Shown piece by piece: positions 53,713 through 61,139 of a stretch of 64,000 bases of DNA (its first letter is position 1; every line of letters starts with the position of its first letter). The DNA is taken from assembly GCA_963665925.1 (NCBI GenBank), contig OY762511.1, positions 4,774,001 through 4,838,000 of the forward strand, given 5' to 3'. The stretch is from G963665925 sp963665925. Its GTDB lineage: Bacteria > Bacillota > Clostridia > Peptostreptococcales > Acidaminobacteraceae. A program made the translations under genes and the position numbers. The notes below the pieces were generated by a model. The model did not search any database, was not told where the DNA came from, and worked only from the letters and a program-made list of their open reading frames with translations.

Positions 53713-53741
53713 ATAGTAAATCAGAATCTTTAGAATGTCAA
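53713..53741 (-). promoter_or_regulatory. sigma-A promoter of the M20-ABC operon
   Basis: On the minus strand a perfect TTGACA (53736-53741) is followed after 17 bases by TACTAT (53713-53718). A perfect TATAAT lies 10 bases further downstream, so the exact -10 is uncertain. Confidence 0.6.
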
Positions 53742-53889
53742 GCTCCCTATTTTGCTTTTTAAAGGCGTTAAAGGCATATATTGTAATATATAAGTAAAAT
53801 GCTTGTTTTTACGCTTTGGGAAAACCTTACCATTCTTTGTGAAAACCTTTTTCTTGCGTGAATATTCAAAAAACTTTTTAGTAAATTTT

Positions 53890-54024
53890 TTTAAACATTT
53901 ATCAGTTTTCGAGGTTCAAGTCCATAATGCTGTAAAAATCAATCAAAAGATTGCGCAGGACAACCTGACACTTGCCCATGTCCCTGGCCTCTCAGATACA
54001 AAACTTCATTGCCTTGCCTTTTAA
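53890..54024 (+). pseudogene. coding-like remnant, possibly malic-enzyme N-terminus
   Basis: The 505-base gap between the M20 gene and the APH gene is AT-rich except here, where GC rises and one frame is open to a stop at 54022-54024. The peptide ends in QDNLTLAHVPGLSDTKLHC, faintly like the DLSLAYTPGVA motif of malic enzymes. It has no ribosome binding site and no downstream continuation, so if real it is a fragment. Weak. Confidence 0.25.
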
Positions 54025-54030
54025 GTAAAA

Positions 54031-54071
54031 AAGCTGATAAAACCCGGACTCAGTTCCAGATTTATCAGCTT
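54031..54071. terminator. terminator after the APH-like gene
   Basis: AAGCTGATAAA/TTTATCAGCTT is followed on the minus strand by TTTTTTAC; the plus strand side also ends in TTTTG. Confidence 0.8.
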
Positions 54072-54093
54072 TTGTTTCTTCATTCCTATTCGA

Positions 54094-55044
54094 TTAGAAT
54101 TTGAAGCGACTTGTCTCTCGCACAAATTCCAAAATTCTTATCCCCTCATAATAATGAGGGCGCGCGTCGTCGTATGACCATGAACATATGGCTATTCCAA
54201 GGCAGAGCAGCAAATAATCCCTTAAGCCCACAAAATACGGGTCCAGAGTTTCAAAGCGGTCATAACCGCGCATAAAGGCATCTTCAAGTTGTGGTGTCTG
54301 AATAAAGTACTTTCTGTATAAGTTCACAAGGTCACTCCCTGTATAATAGGGGGAACTTTGTTCAAAATCAATGATGCCGCTGACATGCCATCTGTGCGCG
54401 CCACGTTGAATCAGAATATTTCTGCCATCAAAGTCACGATGACAAAGTCTTGCCTCATGGACAGGATCCAAAATATCATAGTGCTCCCGCATCAATGCAA
54501 TCGCGGCCTCCAGAAGACGCTTTTCAGGCAGGGCAAATTTTCTAAGCGTATTGACATGGGATTCCTGGCGCTTTGCAAAACACTGCTTAAAGCTCGTAAT
54601 GCTGCTCAGGCGCCTGGCATCAGCATCCCAGTCTCCAAAATAATTAAACTGCTTTGCACTGTGTATCTTCCCAAGCTGCTCTCCAATTTCCTCAAAGATA
54701 TTCTCCTGATCATACAGGTCCATGCTTGAGAGAACATCATCCAGCATTTGACCTTCAATGTATTCATAAGCCATCCACTCCCTACCGTCAGGGAGCGTCC
54801 CGTAATTGATCATTTTAGGGATTTTCACACTGGTTATTGATTCAAGTACTTTATGTGCGGCAATCTCACGATTCCTTCTGTTCCATTTATAATAGAACTT
54901 TATGACATAGATGGACTCTTCAAGAATTACCTTGTAAACCAAATGGCGGTTGAGGTCATGGTTTCCTATCGCCTCCACTCTTACTGGGGCACACGCAAAG
55001 ATATCCGCAGCGATTTTTTCAATTTGATCGACTGTATACTGCAT
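54094..55044 (-). CDS. aminoglycoside phosphotransferase-fold kinase
   Basis: A 316-residue APH/choline-kinase-fold protein. The ATP-site Lys is in YVIKFYYKWNRR, the catalytic loop is LCHRDFDGRNILI (HxDxxxxN) and the metal motif is GIIDFEQSSP. This fold includes antibiotic, homoserine and small-molecule kinases; no feature here indicates drug resistance and the substrate is unknown. The ATG at 55044 with GGGGTGATG upstream is preferred over a longer frame that overlaps the previous gene. It is in a row with a zinc-ribbon/DUF2007 gene and an HxlR regulator. Confidence 0.82.
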   Translation of the reverse strand: MQYTVDQIEKIAADIFACAPVRVEAIGNHDLNRHLVYKVILEESIYVIKFYYKWNRRNREIAAHKVLESITSVKIPKMINYGTLPDGREWMAYEYIEGQMLDDVLSSMDLYDQENIFEEIGEQLGKIHSAKQFNYFGDWDADARRLSSITSFKQCFAKRQESHVNTLRKFALPEKRLLEAAIALMREHYDILDPVHEARLCHRDFDGRNILIQRGAHRWHVSGIIDFEQSSPYYTGSDLVNLYRKYFIQTPQLEDAFMRGYDRFETLDPYFVGLRDYLLLCLGIAICSWSYDDARPHYYEGIRILEFVRETSRFKF

Positions 55045-55078
55045 CACATCACCCCGTACGCACCCATTGCCTAGGCGC

Positions 55079-55465
55079 CTATTCTTCCTTAAAAGGCGTC
55101 TCGTCGAACTCCGCACTTAAGTATTCCTCAAGAAAATCCCTCGCGCGTTCCAATATGCTCTCTGGAACAAATACATCATAGCCAGAGGATGCATTACCGA
55201 GATAGACCTTGGAAAGCACACTCTCCTGATTGAGTATTTTGATTGCGGGCACATGGCGTGATTTAAGATAATCAACATGGAACTGTGCAACATACTCTTC
55301 CTGCATGGATTCAAGAACTGCCCACTTCGCACCCTCAGGAAAGGTGATATTCAGCTTATGAATCTTATGACCCGGTTCATAGCCTTTTAACCCTCCCTTG
55401 CAGCGCTCACACGTTTCAATCTCCTCGTCATAAATAAGCGTACATTTTCTGCAGTGTTTCATCAT
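55079..55465 (-). CDS. zinc-ribbon plus DUF2007-like protein
   Basis: A 128-residue protein. The N-terminus has CRKC and CERC about 14 residues apart, a zinc ribbon. Residues 45-118 resemble DUF2007, a putative signal-transducing domain: AQFHVDYLKSRHVPAIKI and the closing DVFVPESILERARDFLEEYL. No enzymatic motif is seen. It lies between an HxlR gene and an APH-like gene. TTGGAGG precedes tandem ATGATG. Confidence 0.75.
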   Translation of the reverse strand: MMKHCRKCTLIYDEEIETCERCKGGLKGYEPGHKIHKLNITFPEGAKWAVLESMQEEYVAQFHVDYLKSRHVPAIKILNQESVLSKVYLGNASSGYDVFVPESILERARDFLEEYLSAEFDETPFKEE

Positions 55466-55536
55466 ATTGGGCCTCCAATTCTGACAGGTTCTGAATACGG
55501 CATATTCTTAATATACCCGAATAGAAATCTATCTCA

Positions 55537-55833
55537 CTAAACAAATTTGCGCCCAAGAGCTTCCATTTGTACATGGAGTTTTTCAAGGTCCTCACCAAAA
55601 GAAAGCAGCCTATAGGGCGCTGTTCTTTCGCTTCCATCTTTTTCTATGACCTCATACGCCTGCAGCATCGCCAGCTTCCGATTCAACTCTGTCTTGCTGA
55701 GAAATGGATGCAAGGCAAGTATTTCTCCATACCGGGTATGTCCTTTTGAGATGGCTCGAATGATTTCGAGAACCCACCGATGCTTTATTAGTTCGTAAAC
55801 ACGTTCAAAGCCACGTTCTTTATCTGATTGCAT
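55537..55833 (-). CDS. HxlR family transcriptional regulator
   Basis: A 98-residue winged-helix protein. It starts with LIKHRWVLEIIRAISKGHTRYGEI, close to the HxlR pattern of helix 1 then IxxxLxxGxxRFxEL. It then has LSKTELNRKLAMLQAYEVIEKDG and a wing ERTAPYRLLSFGEDL. HxlR proteins often sense thiol or electrophile stress through a cysteine; none is seen here. It is divergent from dps. AAGGAGTCGCAT precedes the ATG. Confidence 0.85.
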   Translation of the reverse strand: MQSDKERGFERVYELIKHRWVLEIIRAISKGHTRYGEILALHPFLSKTELNRKLAMLQAYEVIEKDGSERTAPYRLLSFGEDLEKLHVQMEALGRKFV

Positions 55834-55848
55834 ATGCGACTCCTTTTG

Positions 55849-55864
55849 GAAACAAAATTGTTTC
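55849..55864. promoter_or_regulatory. palindrome next to the HxlR start
   Basis: GAAACAA-AA-TTGTTTC is a perfect inverted repeat with 7-base arms, 15 bases upstream of the HxlR start codon, and is a candidate autoregulatory operator. Confidence 0.45.
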
Positions 55865-55882
55865 TTTATTTCAAGGTTATCC

Positions 55883-55923
55883 TGTTATATTATGTATTCA
55901 AGATAAAAATGTAATCATTACAA
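55883..55923 (+). promoter_or_regulatory. dps promoter with PerR-like box
   Basis: TGTTATATT (55883-55891) is an extended -10. About 18 bases further down is ATGTAATCATTACAA (55909-55923), a 6-1-6 perfect palindrome that matches the PerR box TTATAATnATTATAA at 11 of 14 defined positions. The site would lie just downstream of the transcription start. Confidence 0.55.
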
Positions 55924-55957
55924 ATTTAAATAAAGTACAATAACAGAGGATAAGAAA

Positions 55958-56392
55958 ATGAAAAAAATTCAATCAATGAACACGTATATCGCTAATCTGG
56001 CTGTCCTTAACAACAAGCTTCATAATCTGCACTGGAATGTTGTTGGTCTTCAATTCATGCCAGTTCACAATTTTACAGAAGAACTTTACGATGACTTCTT
56101 TGGCAAGTTCGATGATGTTGCCGAGCAGGTGAAGATTCTTGGAGAATCCCCTCTTGCAACAACTAAGGATTATCTTGAAGCTGCCACTGTTGAGGAAATC
56201 GCACCACGTGATTTCAACCACAAGGAAGTTCTTGAAATTGTTAAAGCAGATATCGAGTCCATGCGCAACCTGGCTCTTGACATTCGTAAGCTTGCAGACG
56301 AAGAAGGCGATTTCGTAACAGTTGCCTTGTTCGAAGATCACGTAGCAGGCTACAATAAAAACCTTTGGTTCCTGCAATCAATGCTGAAATAG
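55958..56392 (+). CDS. dps: Dps-type ferritin-like protein
   Basis: A 144-residue Dps. The ferroxidase motif HNLHWNVVGLQFMPVHNFTEELYDDFFGKFDDVAEQ contains the inter-subunit His, Asp and Glu ligands of the family. It forms a dodecamer that oxidises and stores iron and protects against peroxide. The divergent HxlR gene and PerR-like box suggest oxidative-stress control. AGAGGATAAGAAA precedes the ATG. It is monocistronic with its own terminator. Confidence 0.93.
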   Translation: MKKIQSMNTYIANLAVLNNKLHNLHWNVVGLQFMPVHNFTEELYDDFFGKFDDVAEQVKILGESPLATTKDYLEAATVEEIAPRDFNHKEVLEIVKADIESMRNLALDIRKLADEEGDFVTVALFEDHVAGYNKNLWFLQSMLK

Positions 56393-56471
56393 CTCAGATT
56401 CTACACCTTGAATACCGGTAGAACCCCTCTCAGCACTGATTTTGTATAGAACATGCAAACTCTCTTTGCAA

Positions 56472-56505
56472 AGACAGCACGAGTCCCCCTCGTGCTGTCT
56501 TTTTT
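56472..56505 (+). terminator. terminator after dps
   Basis: The perfect 12-base stem AGACAGCACGAG/CTCGTGCTGTCT with a 5-base loop is followed by TTTTT. Confidence 0.9.
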
Positions 56506-56540
56506 ATGTATCTTAATATTATTTTATCAAAAAAAATTAA

Positions 56541-56568
56541 AATCCCTATCACAAAAGTGAAAGGGATT
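56541..56568 (-). terminator. terminator of infC-rpmI-rplT
   Basis: AATCCCT...AGGGATT with an inner TTCAC/GTGA pair is followed on the minus strand by TTAATTTTTTTT. Confidence 0.85.
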
Positions 56569-56582
56569 CTATTTATGCGTTA

Positions 56583-56939
56583 TTATGCGCTTAGTTTTGC
56601 TTTTGCAGCTTCTACAAGCTTAGCGAAACCTGCTGGGTCATGAATCGCCATTTCAGAAAGCATCTTTCTGTTGATGTCGATTTCAGCTAGCTTTAGACCG
56701 TGCATAAACTTAGAGTAAGACATGTCGTGCATTCTTGTTGCAGCGTTGATACGTGCAATCCACAGTCTTCTGTAATCTCTCTTCTTAAGTTTACGACCAA
56801 TATATGCTGAACGTAGAGATCTCATTACAGCTGGATGAGCACACTTGAAGATCTTGCTCTTTGCGCCATAGAAACCTTTCGCCAGTTTCAGAACTTTTTT
56901 ATGTTTTTTCTTTGCGTTAACCGCGCCTTTAATTCTCAT
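56583..56939 (-). CDS. rplT: 50S ribosomal protein L20
   Basis: A 118-residue L20 with the typical N-terminus KHKKVLKLAKGFYGAKSKIF and the central SLRSAYIGRKLKKRDYRRLWIARINAA. It binds 23S rRNA early in assembly and, as is known for the family, the leader of its own operon to repress it. It is the last gene of infC-rpmI-rplT. GAAGGAGG precedes the ATG. Confidence 0.98.
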   Translation of the reverse strand: MRIKGAVNAKKKHKKVLKLAKGFYGAKSKIFKCAHPAVMRSLRSAYIGRKLKKRDYRRLWIARINAATRMHDMSYSKFMHGLKLAEIDINRKMLSEMAIHDPAGFAKLVEAAKAKLSA

Positions 56940-56965
56940 GGTTTAACCTCCTTCGGTAGTTATTT

Positions 56966-57163
56966 TTATAGGTATGGAAGTAGCTTACGTACTCTCTTCA
57001 TATCGCCTTTAGAAACCATAGAAGATTTTCTTAGATTTCTTTTTCTCTTTGGTGACTTCTTAGTAAGGATATGGCTTGTGTAAGCGTGACCTCTTTTCAA
57101 ACCACCTTTGGCAGTTAATTTAACTCTTTTAGCAGCACCTCTGTGCGTTTTCATCTTAGGCAT
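56966..57163 (-). CDS. rpmI: 50S ribosomal protein L35
   Basis: A 65-residue L35, starting PKMKTHRGAAKRVKLTAKGGLKRG-like and ending KRVRKLLPYL. It is very basic. The ATG at 57163 follows AAAGGAGG by 7 bases; a longer frame upstream would put the ribosome binding site inside the gene. It lies between infC and rplT. Confidence 0.97.
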   Translation of the reverse strand: MPKMKTHRGAAKRVKLTAKGGLKRGHAYTSHILTKKSPKRKRNLRKSSMVSKGDMKRVRKLLPYL

Positions 57164-57193
57164 GTCTGCTCCTCCTTTCAATTGACGAATAAA

Positions 57194-57739
57194 TTATTTT
57201 TGAGCTGGTATAAAGAATACGATCATTTGGCGGCCTTCCATTTTAGGACGACCTTCCATTTTTCCTTCTTCACCAATTGTCTCAGCAAATCTATCAAAGA
57301 CCTCGTAACCAAGTTTTGTATGTCCCATTTCACGGCCTTTGAAGCGTAGAGAAACTTTAACTTTATCTCCCTTGCCTAAAAACTTAATCGCGTTATGCGC
57401 TTTCGTTTCAAGGTCATGCTTTTCAATGTTAAGGCTCAGACGAACTTCTTTGATTTGAACTGTCTTTTGCTTTTTCTTAGCTTCTTTCTCTTTCTTTTGC
57501 ATCTCGTACTTGTGCTTACCGTAGTCCATGATTTTACATACAGGCGGTTTCGCTTGCGGAGCGATTTTCACAAGATCAAGCTTACGTTCAAGAGCGAGTT
57601 TGTATGCGTCTTTTGATGACATCATACCAAGCTGTTCGCCATTTTCATCAATAACACGAATCTCTCTGTCTCGGATCATCTCATTGATTTCAGTTTTCTT
57701 TTGGCCTTTGCCAGCTTGTCTAGGGTTTTGATTTCTGAT
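57194..57739 (-). CDS. infC: translation initiation factor IF-3
   Basis: A 181-residue IF-3. The N-domain has NEMIRDREIRVIDENGEQLG, the linker is Lys-rich (KKEKEAKKKQKTVQIKEVRLS), and the C-domain has KHDLETKAHNAIKFLGKGDKVKVSLRFKGRE. No ATG, GTG or TTG lies at proper distance after the strong TTGGAGG. The codon 8 bases after it is ATC (57739), so the gene appears to start with ATC, comparable with the AUU start of infC in other bacteria, which lets IF-3 repress its own synthesis. Confidence 0.93.
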   Translation of the reverse strand: MRNQNPRQAGKGQKKTEINEMIRDREIRVIDENGEQLGMMSSKDAYKLALERKLDLVKIAPQAKPPVCKIMDYGKHKYEMQKKEKEAKKKQKTVQIKEVRLSLNIEKHDLETKAHNAIKFLGKGDKVKVSLRFKGREMGHTKLGYEVFDRFAETIGEEGKMEGRPKMEGRQMIVFFIPAQK

Positions 57740-57853
57740 AAGGTACACCTCCAATGCAACCGTTGATTGTTTATTACGTTATGTGCAATGTTTAAACTGC
57801 ACCGTATTCCTGCTAAAGGAACGATTTAATCAATTAACAGACTTTGTTCCATT

Positions 57854-58003
57854 AAAAAAAGCGGATTCAAAATCCGCCAGCAATCTTTATCGAAACACAG
57901 GCACACTAGAGCCTGTACGATTAATGCTTTACCATACGAACTCTGTCGTTGCATGGTGGGAACGGATTCCTTCTTGAATGCACTCACTTTTTTTAATTGT
58001 ACC
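57854..58003 (-). promoter_or_regulatory. L20-type leader with attenuator of infC-rpmI-rplT
   Basis: About 260 untranslated bases precede infC. They contain an intrinsic terminator: on the minus strand the stem GCGGATT/AATCCGC (57861-57877) followed by seven T residues (57854-57860). Upstream paired segments (GGCTCTAGTGTGCC region) could form the alternative fold. This matches the known L20 leader arrangement in low-GC Gram-positives. Nothing else is seen in 57740-58189 apart from promoters and the thrS terminator. Confidence 0.75.
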
Positions 58004-58009
58004 TCAACA

Positions 58010-58091
58010 ATGTTACCACTTCAAACGAACTCTGTCAAGTCATCATTCACAGCAACGAATACAGTATATAGGCACAGGCTTCGCATGTCAA
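58010..58091 (-). promoter_or_regulatory. tandem sigma-A promoters of infC
   Basis: On the minus strand the distal promoter has TTGACA (58086-58091), 17 bases, TATACT (58063-58068). The proximal one has TTGACA (58033-58038), 17 bases, TAACAT (58010-58015). Both lie upstream of the leader. Confidence 0.8.
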
Positions 58092-58135
58092 GATTTTTTC
58101 ATCATATAGTATGCACCGCATTATCCCTTAGGAAA

Positions 58136-58181
58136 AGCTACTGAAAGCCCAAGTGGTTAAACCCTTGAATTTTCAGTAGCT
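58136..58181 (-). terminator. terminator of thrS
   Basis: AGCTACTGAAA/TTTCAGTAGCT is followed on the minus strand by TTTTCC, 9 bases after the thrS stop codon. Confidence 0.75.
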
Positions 58182-58189
58182 GGTCATAC

Positions 58190-60109
58190 TTATAAGCTAT
58201 TTGCTCTCTCTTTGATTTCAGAGATTACCTGATCAATAAATGCAGCTACATCCTGCGCACCCAGTTCGCCCTTGTCACGGGAACGGACTGAAATGGACTT
58301 CTCTTCAACTTCCTTATCCCCAACAATCAGCATATATGGATTCTTCTGAAGCTGTGCTTCACGGATCTTGTATCCAATCTTCTCACTGCGTTCATCCACT
58401 TCAACACGAATGCCTTTTGACTGCATCATGCGCTTAAGTTCGTATGCGTAGTCTGCATGACGATCGGCGATTGGAAGAATCTTAACTTGTACAGGTGCCA
58501 GCCATGTTGGAAATTTTCCTGCATAGTGTTCAATCAGAATACCAATGAATCTTTCGATTGAACCGTAAGCAACACGGTGAATAACAATCGGTCTATGCTT
58601 CTCGCCATCTGCACCGATGTAGTTCAGGTCAAAACGCTGTGGCAGCTGCATGTCAAGCTGGATTGTACCACACTGCCATGAACGACCCAGGCAGTCGATA
58701 AGATGGAAGTCAATCTTCGGTCCGTAGAAGGCACCATCGCCTTCATTGAGTTTATAATCCAGACCAAGCTCTTCAAGCGCTCCCTGAAGTGACGTTTCAG
58801 CAAGCTCCCACTCTTCATCGGAGCCCATTGATTTTTCAGGTCTTGTCGAAAGCTCAACATTATATTTAAAACCGAATTTCTGGTAAACTTCATCAATTAA
58901 TGTTGCTACGTTTTTGATTTCGTCCTTAATTTGCTCAGGAAGCATGAAAATGTGGGCGTCATCTTGAGTAAAGGCACGAACACGCATCAGACCATGCAGT
59001 GCACCTGACAACTCATGACGGTGAACACGACCAACTTCACCGATACGCAGTGGGAAGTCTCTGTAAGAACGCATTTCCATGTCATATACAAGCATGCCGC
59101 CTGGACAGTTCATTGGCTTGATTGCGTAATCCTCATCATCAATCTGAACTGTGTACATGTTTTCCTTATAGTGATACCAGTGGCCTGATGTCTCCCAAAG
59201 CTTACGGTTCATAATAAGCGGTGTTTCAACTTCGACATAACCCGCAGCATTATGCACTTCACGCCAGTAATGCATCAGTTCGTTTTTAACAACCATACCA
59301 TTTGGAAGGAAGAATGGGAAACCCGGACCTTCTTCTCTAAGAGCGAAGAGTTTAAGCTCTTTTCCAAGCTTTCTATGATCGCGCTTTTTCGCTTCTTCAA
59401 GCATTTCAAGATGCTCTTCAAGCAGCTTTGCCTTAGGGAATGAAGTCCCATAGATCCGCTGAAGCATTTTGTTCTTCTCGTCGCCTCTCCAGTAAGCACC
59501 CGCTACTGAGAGAAGTTTGATCGCCTTCACCTGCTTTGTGCTTGTAACATGGCAGCCTGCACAAAGATCGGTAAATTCGCCTTGCTTATAGAATGAAATG
59601 ATTGAGTCTTCCGGCAGATCATTAATGAGTTCAGCCTTGTAGTCTTCACCCTTTTCACTTACAAAATCGAGTGCTTCACTTCTTGGAAGCTCAAATCTTT
59701 CCAGTTTGAGGTCTTCCTTGATGATTTTTTTCATTTCAGCTTCAATCTTCTCAAGATCCTCTGGAACAAATACGTGCTCAGAGTCGAAGTCATAGTAGAA
59801 GCCATTGTCAATCGCAGGACCGATTGCCAGCTTTGTTCCCGGGAAAAGCCTTTGTACAGCTTGTGCAAGGATATGTGAACTTGTATGTCTAAATGCATGT
59901 GCGCCTTCTTCATCGTCAAATTTAAGAATGCTCACGTCCGCATCGTGGTCAAGTGTATAAGTCAGATCAACAGTCTCTCCGTCAACTTCACCAACAACCG
60001 CTTCCTTTGCAAGTCTGCCGCTAATTTCTTTTGCCAGCTCATAAATAGATATGCCCTTCTCGACTTCTTTGACTGAGCCGTCTTTAAGTGTTACTTTAAC
60101 CATACTCAT
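58190..60109 (-). CDS. thrS: threonyl-tRNA synthetase
   Basis: A 639-residue class II synthetase. It has an N-terminal TGS domain (1-65), the editing domain with HTSSHILAQ and CAGCHV metal ligands, the catalytic core with MNCPGGMLVYD (zinc Cys) and HRHELSGALHGLMRVRAFTQDDAHIF, motif 3 GSIERFIGILIEHYAG, and the anticodon-binding domain. AAGGAGG lies 7 bases before the ATG. It is preceded by a T-box leader and has its own promoter and terminator. Confidence 0.98.
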   Translation of the reverse strand: MSMVKVTLKDGSVKEVEKGISIYELAKEISGRLAKEAVVGEVDGETVDLTYTLDHDADVSILKFDDEEGAHAFRHTSSHILAQAVQRLFPGTKLAIGPAIDNGFYYDFDSEHVFVPEDLEKIEAEMKKIIKEDLKLERFELPRSEALDFVSEKGEDYKAELINDLPEDSIISFYKQGEFTDLCAGCHVTSTKQVKAIKLLSVAGAYWRGDEKNKMLQRIYGTSFPKAKLLEEHLEMLEEAKKRDHRKLGKELKLFALREEGPGFPFFLPNGMVVKNELMHYWREVHNAAGYVEVETPLIMNRKLWETSGHWYHYKENMYTVQIDDEDYAIKPMNCPGGMLVYDMEMRSYRDFPLRIGEVGRVHRHELSGALHGLMRVRAFTQDDAHIFMLPEQIKDEIKNVATLIDEVYQKFGFKYNVELSTRPEKSMGSDEEWELAETSLQGALEELGLDYKLNEGDGAFYGPKIDFHLIDCLGRSWQCGTIQLDMQLPQRFDLNYIGADGEKHRPIVIHRVAYGSIERFIGILIEHYAGKFPTWLAPVQVKILPIADRHADYAYELKRMMQSKGIRVEVDERSEKIGYKIREAQLQKNPYMLIVGDKEVEEKSISVRSRDKGELGAQDVAAFIDQVISEIKERANSL

Positions 60110-60159
60110 CGTCTTTCCTCCTTAAAATAAATATATGTTTCTTTGTCTTTTCAAAAACG

Positions 60160-60410
60160 TAAAAAGTCCCAATACACCTAAGTGTATTGGGACGATATCT
60201 CGCGGTTCCACCCAACTTGAATGCATTGCATTCCAGCTCATATGGCTTTAACGCAGCCCTGCGTTGACATTTCCTTCAGAGTAGTCTGTCAAAGCTAAAG
60301 AGGAGTTTTCAAATGCTTTTTTATGGATGTGCTTTCAGCCACGACACAAACTCTCTAGAATAAAATCTGCATTTTACTTGTCTCTTATCATTGCCCGTAT
60401 TCGAATTTCT
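60160..60410 (-). promoter_or_regulatory. T-box leader of thrS
   Basis: The minus strand has the exact T-box GGGTGGAACCGCG. Stem I has a specifier loop GAAAACTCC with codon ACT (Thr; plus 60304-60306). The terminator is GTCCCAATACAC/GTGTATTGGGAC followed by TTTTT (60161-60193). Confidence 0.93.
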
Positions 60411-60416
60411 GTTACC

Positions 60417-60445
60417 ATCATATTCCGATTTTATGCTGTTGTCAA
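60417..60445 (-). promoter_or_regulatory. sigma-A promoter of thrS
   Basis: On the minus strand a perfect TTGACA (60440-60445) and TATGAT (60417-60422) are 17 bases apart. Confidence 0.8.
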
Positions 60446-60472
60446 CTTCAAAAATGGACATGATTTGTCGAC

Positions 60473-61069
60473 TTATAAGTACAAAATCAGAAGACCTTGA
60501 ACAAGTCCAATGGCAAAGCCAATGAGACCGCCCAGATACTCGATGTGCTTTAGCTCCTTCTTGGCAATTGCCAAGATGATTTCTTCCAGCTTTTCAAAAG
60601 GAAATGCATTGATTTTTTCTTCAATAATAAGCGCGACGCTGATTTTTTCGCTCGCTTCGTGGACGATTTTTTCACTGAGTTCATTGATCATTTCGTCAGC
60701 GTTCTCATCAATCGTGTCCTCAATGAATTTCATAATCATGCTTTTCATTGCGGTAGGAACAAAAACGGGAACCTTGAGGTCCGCAAGCTGAACAATCCGA
60801 TACTTAAGAGCTTCTATTACAGCACTTTTATCTGTGCCTTCAATCATCCTGTCCAGAATTTCTTCAACAGAAAGAAGCTCTTTTTCCACTGTTTCACCAA
60901 TATTTTTAGCAATCTCCTGTTTTCTCTTTGGCATAAGTCCCTGCAGTGTCATTCCCAGTACAGGGATGCGCACAGGTTCAATCGGTCTAAACAAGAGCTT
61001 TATGGCAATTACGTTTGTCATCCAGCCAATCAGGGCACCGACTGAAGCAAGTATGAGTAATTTTATCAT
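60473..61069 (-). CDS. DUF445 family membrane protein
   Basis: A 198-residue protein. It has an N-terminal TM segment with SVGALIGWMTNVIAIKLLFRP (the DUF445 signature), a long helical middle and a C-terminal TM (GGLIGFAIGLVQGLLILY). This matches short DUF445/YheB-like proteins of unknown function, often linked to spore or envelope processes. GAGGGAGAGAC precedes the ATG at 61069; an in-frame codon 11 residues earlier lacks a ribosome binding site. Confidence 0.86.
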   Translation of the reverse strand: MIKLLILASVGALIGWMTNVIAIKLLFRPIEPVRIPVLGMTLQGLMPKRKQEIAKNIGETVEKELLSVEEILDRMIEGTDKSAVIEALKYRIVQLADLKVPVFVPTAMKSMIMKFIEDTIDENADEMINELSEKIVHEASEKISVALIIEEKINAFPFEKLEEIILAIAKKELKHIEYLGGLIGFAIGLVQGLLILYL

Positions 61070-61139
61070 GTCTCTCCCTCTTCTTACATCATTAATATAC
61101 ATCTTAAAGCCGAGGAAGATTATAACATATTCTGCGTCA

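Noticed and set aside
53905..53930. GAGGTTCAAGTCC resembling a tRNA T-arm
   Set aside because: The flanking bases do not close a 5-base stem and no acceptor, D or anticodon arms are present.
53803..54024. 73-codon plus-strand ORF as a real gene
   Set aside because: The first half is AT-rich and Phe/Lys-biased, and there is no ribosome binding site. Only the last 45 codons look coding-like, so it is noted as a possible remnant instead.
54094..55044. Aminoglycoside resistance gene
   Set aside because: Only the general APH fold motifs are present, the gene sits in a chromosomal housekeeping-like context, and no mobile element is nearby.
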